Assembly (NCBI GenBank): GCA_946803715.1
Contig: CAMPET010000162.1
Location: 93,493-157,492 of the forward strand
DNA length: 64,000 bases
Origin: Beroe ovata
Taxonomy: Eukaryota > Ctenophora > Nuda > Beroida > Beroidae
Direction of reading: 5' to 3'
In this document: piece after piece, positions 10,999-21,176 of the stretch
Layout of the letters: the number at the start of each line of letters is the position of its first letter
Position numbering within the stretch: the stretch's first letter is position 1
Made by a program: the position numbers and the translations under genes
Notes under the pieces: model-generated
Seen by the model: only the letters and a program-made list of their open reading frames with translations
What the model was told of the DNA's origin: nothing
Databases searched by the model: none

Positions 10999-13900
10999 TT
11001 GACGTTATCATTAAACCTCGACCCCGATTTCAGGCCCCCCTCACCTCGACCAGTGATATCGGTATCCTGATTCCGTCTCAGGGTTCCATACTCCACTCCG
11101 ACACTGGGTCTCCTCATGATACCACTCTCACCGCTCGTCCTTCTACCGTACTCCGAGAACTGAAACTATACTTGCAGGTAGGATTAGAGGTTGGCAGAGA
11201 TCTCGTTCGGTTAAGCAATTATTTTGATTGAATCACTGTCACATTACTCTTTCAATCAGAGGAATTCTAGCAAAGATGGTGGTGAATTCATTCATCGATC
11301 TGTCCCATGCACATGAAATATTTCCTTGTGTTTGAACGAACCTCCCTACTACTGCTGTAAACTAGTCCAGTTCCCGGTCTTGAGGTTTCTATGAGCTGTG
11401 ACGCACTTCTTATCACGCCTCGATCTGGTTTAGCCCGTTCAAACATCTGCGAACTACTTCTCAGTACACCTCCTGAACGTCGTGGATTTTGAGATTCTTG
11501 GGTGTATTGTGGTTGTATAATAGAACGTTGTTTTTGCGGTTGTACTCACTGTGGTTGTATCGTTTGGGAGACCCGGCAAAGTGTTTCACAGTTTCCGGTG
11601 TCGGCACATTGGAGCACGGCGAATGGTTGGAACAGGATGGTATATCATCGAACTTGAACACTTCTGATTCTATGATCAGCGTTCTTGGGGTCTGAGGATT
11701 GGTGCATCAGTCACGGCGTGAACACTGATTCTTGGTTAAAGAGTTCAATTGAAGGGTTTACTCATTCTTCGAATGGCATTTCCTCAACTTATTCATTGAT
11801 CTGGTGCGTTTATTCGTCCCTCGTGGATTTGGAGACGCTATAGAACTCGAGTATTCGGAAACCCTACACTATTGAACACGTACCGTGCTGGGTGAGCTGT
11901 AACGAGAACTGGAGGCTGGGGAATCTGCCATGGTAAACGGAGGGGAGTAGGTGGATGAAGATCGTGAGAGAGGGAAGCCGGCAGATTCGTGATGTCTCCC
12001 TGGTCCCTGCTGGGTGAGATGGGGTACGTTGCATGACAACATGGTTGATGTGTTGGTATATGCCGATGCATGTATCTATCAACCTGGTTTACCTGTGACA
12101 TGAAACTGTCATTCAACTCCGAGCCGACGTCTATATTTGGCGGTTTGTCAAAGTATCCGCCCCTTCTCTTGGCTATATTCTCCTTGTACCTATTTCCCTG
12201 GTAACTGTTGTCATGGTAACCACTATCGTGGAACGATCTGTTGTCAGATCGCCCCTCTGAGTATTCCACCACGTTTTCGGGAGTCGATGAGTTGCTCAGT
12301 CTGCTGGAAGCTCGTGATTGGCTGCGCGTGTTTTCAATTTCACGTGACATGCACGCTCCATCGGGCGAGACATTTCCTCTGCGTGGCATGTCACGCGCCA
12401 TGGCTGGTGAAGTAGTGTTGCGTGTGGCGTCACGCGCCATGGGTGACGGAGTGTTGCGTGAGCCGTCACGCAGCATGGGTGACGGAGTGTTGCGTGACCG
12501 GAGGTTAGGAGACTGTCTGCTTCCAGTGTATTGTTGTGAGTATTGCTCCTGCGGAAAGCGGGATATGGGTTCTCTAAACACTGATTCAATTGGAGTGACA
12601 ATACTTCTTCACTGACGAAAGTGGATGTGATTGTGAATGGATGATTGAGTTATCAGACCTCTGTCTGAGGTCGCTTCTTTGACTTGAGTGCCTCCTCCCT
12701 GAGGACTGAAGCGTAGATAGTCAGCATGGGATTGCTGTTCCTACCCAGGGAAGTGAGCTGGGTCTTTATCTCCATCAGGGCATCGGGGTCCATGCTAGCT
12801 CGTCTAAGCGGGATAATGATCAATGAATCTATTATCATCTTTTGGAAATCAAAGTTCATGCCGATAATTTCCAGGTCATCACCATGCATATTGGGTGGTT
12901 GAGTCGGAGTTAGTCTTGAGCCTACCTGATGGATTCTCTGAGTACCCTGGATCCTGTCTTCCTGACACCAAAGTGCGATATGACCATGCCTTGGATCGCA
13001 AACTCTATTATCTTGAACAGACGTTTGTGCATACTGGTACTGGGGTAGTGGGGTGAGTGCAGATGAATAGTCTGACTATTCAGAAATAGAGTTGAACTAA
13101 TCAGAAGTAGATCAAAATATCGTCTCAGTTTTCAATTGTACTTCATCAACAAAAAGGTTTCCTCTAATTGCTCACTCACTTGTCAAGGTGAACATCACCA
13201 TAGGCTGATCGTCTCGGAGCTATGTCCTTGACCTGTGGTTCTCGTTTCTCGGGCAACGTGAAATAGAGGGGTCTCTCCGTGAGCAGTCTCAGCAAAACCT
13301 ACACGGGGGAGAATGTTATGATAAGGTTATTAATGCATTATTGTGTTCTCTTTGCGTGATGTGGGTATTCTTTGCGTGATTTTCCTGAATTTGTTGGCAA
13401 ATCACGATGTGAAATTGCTATGTTTCTGTCGTTTTTCTCTCTATGGAAAACTTGTTTTTTCTAATATGCGAACATAATTCTAGGTATTCTCTGCAGTACA
13501 CTCACCCTTAGTCTGCCAAGCCACCATCTCCAATCATCACTACTGCTGTGTGTGTTGAGGGAGAAGGAAAAGAGGTAGTCCACACCTCCAAACTTGGAGC
13601 TGTTCTCGTCATACCGACACAGATACACCAGATAGTCCGACGAGTTGAGGTAAGTCCGTCTGTGGAGGGGTGGGGATCAGTTCAAAAATAATAGAATTTA
13701 GTCAGTCCAAGGGGGTTATAGTCCGAGTTTGTCTCGTCACGTGTGTGATAACTTAAGTTCATTTCGCAAAGTTCGTGTTCAATGTAGAAAAGATGCCCGA
13801 GTTTGGAGTAGAAATAGTATGACGTAATGTTTGAGAAAGTCCATACTCTGCAATGCGGAGTCTGTATGCTATGATAACCAACCTAGTAGGGTCAGTACAT

Positions 13901-16758
13901 CTGATGAAGATAGCCTCGAATACTGGTTGAAATATGAAAGACAGGTAGCTCTTCGTTTCTGGTGCTGAGAAGATGGTTACTGCCTGGGTCACTGCGAGCG
14001 CCATCATATACACCTGATTTTAATTGATTACAAGGATCAGAGCACTGAGACTCCTTATATGGAACACAGAACCGTGAACGGTCAAAATGTGAGAACTTTG
14101 GTTGGTATTGGCATTGGTCCAAAATGGTCTGTGCTGTAAACCTTGTGGACTGGGTCGTTGATCATGAAGCATATCAGTGAAGCCAGGCATTCTTGAAGTG
14201 TTGTGATTTTGACACTCTGACCATTCAACTCCACTGCAGCTTGTCTTTCCTGGAATATAAGCAGGGTTACATCCACTCACTCACTCACTCACTCNCTACA
14301 CAGCACACTCACCACACAGCACACTCATTGCGAAATACAGACCTCACTCACTACACAGCTCACTCACTATAGACTCACTCACTCTTATTCACTCACTCTT
14401 ATTCACTCACTCACTCTCTCCCAATCACCCACTCACTCACTCACTCCCTCTCTCACTCACTCCCTCTCTCACGGACCTGGAGTAGCGATATGGTGAGTTG
14501 ACCGAGCCATCTGAGCGATGTTTCCCGGATTGTCCATTCCTTTGAGAAGACACCTTTCACAAAATCTGTCCCGAACATCTGTCGAAGAAAGGTATATCAT
14601 ATTTAAGGAGGAAGACCTCCAACTACCGCAGATAAGAAAATTTATTATCGGCACATGGAACTTTTCACATATTTAGATTCCCATTATTTCTCCAATTAAC
14701 CTGGACCCACGGTCTACTAAGAGATCTATGCTGGACCGGTATCGGCTTCTTCTCTTTGCACAGTTCGGCATTCGGTACCGAAACCAGCGGTTGTAACCAT
14801 GGGTCCTGATGTGGCCCTTCCTCAGCTTCACTGGGATGAAAACAGAGCATTATATATCAACCTCACGAATGTTTGAGCCTATTATTAACTTTGTGATTCT
14901 TTAACTTATGACGGTTTAGGTATCTCAATTCAGGAATTTTCTCACTTCTCATTGTCTATAATTGGACTCCCCGATCCAGTGAACTCGAATGAGTCTATGT
15001 CGTGCCACAGGAATCTACACAGGGGACACATCAATCGCTCTTTTCTCTTCTCTTGCTCCAGCGCCCCTGAGCAGTATGGTCGTGATGTGTGCGTGAGTCT
15101 GTGTGTCTGTTTATCTGTGTACTGTGTCTCTGTCTGCGTGTGTGTGTGTCCGTGTATGTGTGTCTGTCTGTGTATATGTGTCTGTGTGACTTTCTCTGCG
15201 TGTACGTGTGTGGTGTATATATATACTCACATGTCTGCATACACTCGTGGTGTAGCTTGTTACTACAACCACCTCTACAGATTACTAACTTCTCCCTAAG
15301 TTCCATGTTCTGAAGAGAATACATCAACTATGACTAAAAGTGCTAAAAACGCTCTAAGAAGGGAGTGGTCAGCGAGATACCTATCGTGGTCTTTGCGAAT
15401 GATCGTGAATTTGAGAAATCTTGAGCATGTGGTTTCAAAAGTGAGGAATGAACCACTAACTTCCTGACATTTGGCATCCCTACCTGGAGACATATGGGGC
15501 ATGATTCCTCGTCCCCTGTTCCCACATTCACAGCAGATCCCTCGCTCCCACCCTCACTCCCATCTGACATGTCACTCTTAGAGGAGTCCGCCACACAGCT
15601 GTGGTGTGCTGTGTGGTGTGACTTCTTGGGGTCTGACGACTTTTCCTCGTACGATTTTATCAGTTGTTCCACCTGATGGGAAACGTTGAGGATCGCTTTT
15701 TCACCTATACTGTAGATGCTTCTCTAGTCAGTATTCGGTATCAACTGGACCTCTTACACGAAACTTTCAAGATTTAAGTTTTCATCCTTATCTTTAGTGG
15801 TAAGGGTTGGAAGTTAATTAATCATCTAATAACTAATGGAGAAGTCCGCCTCACCTCGAAGTTTTTGAGGCTGGTATTCCAGAGAATCGCATCTCTGTGA
15901 GACACATTGAGGACGCGCAGCATAACGAAGAGCAGATGAGAGCAGAAGTAGCCTCTGTTACAGCTGCACGATTGTAGTCCTATCATCACTCGGTACTTTC
16001 GTCCTGATTCCGTCTACAGAATAGTGTTTCCGAGTGTGTAAACGGTATGGGTGAGTGTATGGCAAGTGAGTAGACGGTTAGGGAGTATAGACTGCCGACT
16101 GTTTATACATACAGGGTGATATCTAGCATACGGTTTAGATTTCTTGGAAATCCCAGCATACTGAAGGAAATATGTTCCCTGAATGGTCTTTGGAAATTTG
16201 ATGTTATCATTCATAAATCATGTCCCCCGTTTACCTGAACGATGAAGCAGTTTGGTCCACTCTGGTGGAGAAGTTTCATCTTTGATTTGAGTGCCCGCTC
16301 GATCCTCCGTGCCCGCACAGCGTCTATCGTGGTGGGTAGAGCTACCTTCACTCTGGTCAAGTCGTCAGTTGAGTTCTGCAGGGAGAATGGGGTCGTGTCA
16401 ATGATATAGCCCTGTAATCGTGTACAGTGTACACTGTACAGTGTACAGTGTACAATACACTTCACGCACAGTATACAATATATCATACTACACTCGTGTA
16501 TAATGCATTGTATACGACCACACGGTGTGAATTTACCGATTTGACGGGCATATAATACTGTTGTGGTTGTTGTGATGGTTGCTCTTGACGATCACTATCA
16601 TTCCATGAATAATTATCCTGTTGCTCGGTAGTTGCTTCAGCATTGTTGCTCATCCTCTGTATCTTATCGAACATGTTGTTTATCTGAGACTCAGAGAGAC
16701 ACTTGTATAGCTTCTTGTAATCCATTATGTTTCCAGCAGAGTTACGTTTGTCCAGCAT
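8694..16758 (-). CDS. MAP3K1: MAP3K1 (MEKK1) orthologue with SWIM, RING, TOG-like and kinase regions
   Basis: About 24 in-phase exons: 16758-16537, 16411-16235, 16013-15855, 15672-15484, 15309-15231, 15066-14946, 14830-14701, 14578-14477, 14249-14142, 14013-13883, 13659-13506, 13298-13180, 13039-12926, 12803-12659, 12580-11884, 11683-11550, 11472-11342, 11159-11045, 10692-10581, 10495-10389, 10224-10154, 9985-9863, 9705-9594 and 9319-8694, about 1390 residues. The order matches MAP3K1: SWIM finger ([11 protein letters not shown]), RING (CPICLQ...[13 protein letters not shown]...CPLC), a helical TOG/HEAT-like region ([16 protein letters not shown]), a disordered Ser-rich linker, then a C-terminal kinase. 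The kinase has QQIGVGG, Lys in CVKQ, the alpha-C Glu in [17 protein letters not shown] and APE, so it should be active. MAP3K1 activates MAP2Ks of the JNK/ERK pathways, and its RING gives it E3 activity. The junction 12659/12580 does not fit in phase: either a donor near 12745 is used or the model needs revision. Further N-terminal exons upstream of 16758 are possible. Confidence 0.93.
9437..9547. repeat. Homopolymer G12-N-C98 inside a MAP3K1 intron
   Basis: Twelve G, one N at 9449, then 98 C on the + strand, inside the intron (9320-9593) that separates the exon ending in the alpha-C/beta-4 segment from the catalytic-loop exon. The abrupt G-to-C switch at an N suggests an assembly join in a homopolymer. 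Proline/glycine ORFs here are artefacts. Confidence 0.9.
10722..10780. repeat. (CA)n microsatellite
   Basis: Imperfect CA tract in the MAP3K1 intron just upstream of the exon at 10692-10581. A second CA tract lies at about 10960-10997, beside the single N at 10951. Confidence 0.9.
12360..12500 (-). repeat. In-frame coding tandem repeat in MAP3K1 linker
   Basis: On the - strand the large linker exon (12580-11884) carries three to four degenerate copies of a unit of about 33-36 bases. They encode variants of RNTPSPMxRD: [37 protein letters not shown]. Each copy has an SP or TP dipeptide, that is, potential proline-directed phosphosites. The unit also creates repeated GTCACGC words in the DNA. 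Confidence 0.75.
14276..14470. repeat. CTCA tetranucleotide-rich tract
   Basis: Degenerate (CTCA)n low-complexity sequence with a single N at 14295, in a MAP3K1 intron between the exons 14578-14477 and 14249-14142. Confidence 0.8.
16420..16500. repeat. TGTACA-type palindromic low-complexity tract
   Basis: Repeated GTGTACACTGTACAGTGTACA-like sequence in a MAP3K1 intron. Similar TACA/TGTA-rich tracts recur at about 17460-17740, 30430-30515, 34850-35000, 35580-35680 and 54280-54350. Confidence 0.7.
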
Positions 16759-19700
16759 TCTACATGGCTATGATTATAGGAACATGGAGTTAGGGTGAAG
16801 AACATGTGTACCTACATGTGTACATGGAGGGGGAAGAAGGGGAATTCTGTCTAAAACTCAATGGGGTTTTGGAAGGTATCACTAGGATTTCTATAGAAAA
16901 TATTGGATCGATTCTAAGCAAACTGCCGGATCAAAAGTCTGTGCAGTAGTTAAACACAAAGAGTTTAACACGAGCATTACCAGTATCAGTTCAAGTGTCA
17001 CAGAAGAACAAATTGTGTGTCCATCCTGTACCTACACTGTCTGTAACATGTAACACGATCTAAGACTTCAACTTGTTCTCGATATCGTATGAAATACGTC
17101 ACACCTACATCAATACAATATACTCCAACTGAATGGCGTACGTGTACTCACTAATGTGCTGTGGGTACACATAAGGTGAGTACACATTGTGCACTGTGCA
17201 GTCACTACCTATAATGTGAAGTCAGCACTCAGCCCCCATATACATGGTTCAGTTCTTGATTATCACATAACGAGATCAAGTCTTAATCAAATCATAGTGA
17301 ACTGTCTTGAGAAATGAAAAGGGTGTGGTAACTTGCTCGTAGCTGTAGGAATCGATCGAAAACAAGAACAAGACAATGTGAACTGCGAAATGAGCACAGT
17401 GTATTGGAAATTTGCCATAGGCACGCTTGCCGTACTGTGACTAAGATCACACGTTACGAATAACGAGCAATGTACTATGCACTATGTATACAATGTTTAC
17501 GTGAGGGATAATTTGTGTGTATTCGATGTACAGTGTATAATTTGTGAAGCGGCAGCAAACTCTATAATGTATGTGGTACAATTCATTTGCAGAGTGCAGC
17601 GGCTATACAAACAAAAGCAAACATAAGCAAACATAAATGAAATTTTGGATGAACTGCTTGCTTGAGGGGTATACAGTACACAGTACATTTCGCATTGTGT
17701 ATTCTGTACATTGTACAATGTATAATACGCAATGTATGTCAACTGAATTGGGCAACTAACTCAAACACCAGAACATATTTCTTCTCTCTCCCTCTCCCTT
17801 ATGTATGCTGTGTACTCAGAAGGAGGTGCTGATTTTGCTAACTTACAAATATTAATTCAATTACGTTAGTCGGAACATAGGAATGTAAAAGCTTCTGTGT
17901 AAAGCAGCAAACGCAGCGTACGCACAACACAAAAACCCGTTCACTATGATAATATAGAGTGTATGTGTGTGTGTGCGTGTTGTGCGAAGCGCACTCGTCA
18001 AATTCTAGTATATAGAGCGTTGGGTAGCGCGTAGTAGTTCATGTAATATTGAGCGAGTGTGAATGTAACACGATATACACAAAATGAAAACAGCATATGT
18101 TTGCTGACAACCCTTGAGTGAGAGGGAGAGAAAGTTGTACGCTTTCAGGCTTCCTACCTGTCAATAGAATGAGTGTGTGTGTGTGTGAGCACAGCGTTTT
18201 GGCGGTGAGCCAGAAGTTTTCGCAGGAGGAAATTGACTGTTCTGGTGTCGTGTTGAATGGGTCGCGAATTTATTGGGACCTTCATCATACTGTCGATATG
18301 TCAGTGCACAATATTAGACTAATCCATATTTCGAGGGTGTGAAACTAAACAGAAACTATCGCAACGAATCATCTATAATCATAGATGATGGAGTGAATTG
18401 GTAATATTATTCTCATGGAAGAGATTTTCGAAGAATAATCTTGATCATTTCTGGTCCATCCAAGAATAGAACTACTATGCTTGAGATGAACTAAAATAGA
18501 CCTTCTACAACGATCTAGAAAATCTATCTCAAACGAAGTTTCGTTTTCGAAAATCTTTGAAATGCGGTTTATGCGAACGGATTGGAAGATATGCTATTTC
18601 CGATGCATGAAAGTAGGTGTTCCAAGTTCGAGACAATGAAATTTCTAGAAAAAAATTGTATATTGGAGTGTTGAAAGCTTCGTACGTTTATGACGAATAC
18701 CAAAACGTCGTGCCACGCCCCTTTCAAACCAATTTCATTACCCTCCTACCAGAAATTTCGATTGGTAGGAATGCTGTGCGGACTACAGTACGTATTGCGT
18801 GTTCCTGTGAGTCCCAGTTGTTGGGTGAGGTAGTATTAATGTGACATGAACAATGAACATTTGACATGCATGTTCACAGCATGTTCACAGCAGTACATGG
18901 CTTCCTATAATGCTGGTAACAGACTCCAGGTATAGCAGTACACGTGTTCTGTGTGTGCAGTGTGAGTTGGATATCTCGCAACGCTGTTTGGTGAGGGCAG
19001 CACATGTGGATTTCGATTTGAAATCAGTCGGCGGAGAGTTTCCTGCTTGTCATTGAATCTGTGACATCAATCTTAATCCCGCCAAGGGTTAAATCCCGGC
19101 AGCGAGGGTAGGGCATAGGGAGTAATCCTACAATGCTTCCCATCACACCTGTGCCAGTCTGGCATCTTTATATAGGTAGCATGAGTAGCCAAGTAGTATA
19201 GAATAATATGAAGCACACAACTATAGTACTACCTCATGACGTGTGTTGTTAAACTCTCTGCACTTTCAGGTGTCAGGTTGAAAAGAAGCGGTGACCTCAT
19301 CCTAAGTAGCATTAGTTCATCTTGGTCGCAGCAACTATGCAACTCACTCTCTGGAATAGCACTGGATGTACGTGCTTTTCTGTCAGTTATTTGAATTCAG
19401 GATGTTCGATATGAATCGGCAACTGGAAACTATCGCAAGGGCAACACAGCTGTTTAAAGTTCAACCTTCTGCAGTGGCTTGGGAACTATGGGGACTTGGA
19501 GATGAACTTTAGCCTAGTGGGGTTTAAAATTTAAATCAATCTTTGATGATTCCAAAATACCCAATGACAGTTAACAGTTAAGTACGGCCCAAAACACCAC
19601 TGTTGTTTCCGTAGATTGTTGAATAGCATTAGACGAACACAGGATGGAACTGGATCTATTTATTGAATTGCATTCTGTTAAATTTAGTTCACATTTATTT

Positions 19701-20597
19701 TGAGTTTGACGAATCCACAATTTACGTTTTTCATTTCTAAGTCGTAGTCGTTTGATAACCGATCCCTGTTCCGGGGGAAAGTGGACACAAACACACGCAC
19801 ACACACACACACACACACNNNNNNNNNNNNNNNNNNNNNNNNNNNNNNNNNNNNNNNNNNNNNNNNNNNNNNNNNNNNNNNNNNNNNNNNNNNNNNNNNN
19901 NNNNNNNNNNNNNNNNNNNNNNNNNNNNNNNNNNNNNNNNNNNNNNNNNNNNNNNNNNNNNNNNNNNNNNNNNNNNNNNNNNNNNNNNNNNNNNNNNNNN
20001 NNNNNNNNNNNNNNNNNNNNNNNNNNNNNNNNNNNNNNNNNNNNNNNNNNNNNNNNNNNNNNNNNNNNNNNNNNNNNNNNNNNNNNNNNNNNNNNNNNNN
20101 NNNNNNNNNNNNNNNNNNNNNNNNNNNNNNNNNNNNNNNNNNNNNNNNNNNNNNNNNNNNNNNNNNNNNNNNNNNNNNNNNNNNNNNNNNNNNNNNNNNN
20201 NNNNNNNNNNNNNNNNNNNNNNNNNNNNNNNNNNNNNNNNNNNNNNNNNNNNNNNNNNNNNNNNNNNNNNNNNNNNNNNNNNNNNNNNNNNNNNNNNNNN
20301 NNNNNNNNNNNNNNNNNNNNNNNNNNNNNNNNNNNNNNNNNNNNNNNNNNNNNNNNNNNNNNNNNNNNNNNNNNNNNNNNNNNNNNNNNNNNNNNNNNNN
20401 NNNNNNNNNNNNNNNNNNNNNNNNNNNNNNNNNNNNNNNNNNNNNNNNNNNNNNNNNNNNNNNNNNNNNNNNNNNNNNNNNNNNNNNNNNNNNNNNCACA
20501 CACACACACACACTAATTACGAATAAATCTCAGATTGGATATATCCACACTCCCGAGTGTGTACAGTCACTGTGTGGACCCAGACTCTTGTGGCGCC
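16759..20597. other. Gene-poor interval
   Basis: No exon chain could be supported. Several ORFs of 70-90 codons (18118-18342, 18617-18844) lack splice, codon or family support. It contains TGTA-rich tracts at 17460-17740 and a GC-rich patch at about 19080-19130 with a degenerate tRNA B-box-like word, shared with the repeat block near 28290. It may hold the 5' end of MAP3K1. Confidence 0.4.
19789..20513. repeat. (CA)n microsatellite with a 678-base N gap
   Basis: CA repeats on both sides of the gap at 19819-20496. The gap is probably mostly CA repeat, although other sequence may be hidden. Confidence 0.85.
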
Positions 20598-20607
20598 GTT
20601 ACCATAT

Positions 20608-20723
20608 CACGTGACCGACAAAGTAAGTCACGTGCGCGTTGCGTTGGACCAATCAGAGCACTGCTTCGCCAGCTCTGTCAGCTCACCCAATCAGAGCGCT
20701 CACGTGATCTAGTAGCAGCCAAT
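20608..20723 (+). promoter_or_regulatory. Promoter with three CCAAT boxes and three CACGTG E-boxes
   Basis: CCAAT boxes, each within CCAATCAGAG, lie at 20649-20653, 20687-20691 and 20719-20723. This is the extended NF-Y consensus, and the spacings of 38 and 32 bases are close to the 30-35 base spacing typical of multi-CCAAT NF-Y promoters. CACGTG E-boxes (USF/TFE/Myc-type) lie at 20608-20613, 20629-20634 and 20701-20706. The block is locally CpG-rich in an AT-rich neighbourhood. It sits just upstream of a probable first exon ending at a GTGAGC donor at about 20834. It should drive the + strand gene downstream. Confidence 0.7.
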
Positions 20724-21176
20724 CAGAGAGCGGGGTCACGGTTCGAGGCTCTTCTCACCGCCGTATCGTTTGCCGCCCTTTACCTCCATTTCTCGCTTTG
20801 TTCATTTTGAATTGCTTTGCTAGCTCTGAGGAGCTACTGTCAGGTGAGCCCGTCGTTTATTCTCCCCCGGATTTTGACCTGACTCTTGAATTTCACTCAA
20901 GTTTTCTTACCAATCAATCAACTAATACCCCACTGTCAACAACTTATTGCCCAGTTGAGCGAATCCAACTAATTGCCGTAAATCTCGAGAAAATGGCAGA
21001 TTTCCGTAAAATTCGCTGATTTCCTAACCCCAAACTGTATTTCAGGACTGACTTATTTCTTCTGCCGGAGAACGTTTACAACAGCAACTCTCTCACCCCC
21101 GCCAATATTTCCATACTCGTATGGGCTGATTCCAGTACAGTGGAAGGTAAGTAGACAATCNGCTCTCCACAGGACC

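Noticed and set aside
11838-12615. + strand and alternate-frame ORFs over the MAP3K1 linker exon
   Set aside because: Shadows of the repeat-bearing coding exon; the - strand RNTPSPM frame joins neighbouring exons in phase.
19571-20614. ORFs of 250-312 codons across 19819-20496
   Set aside because: Almost entirely N; both ends are CA repeat.
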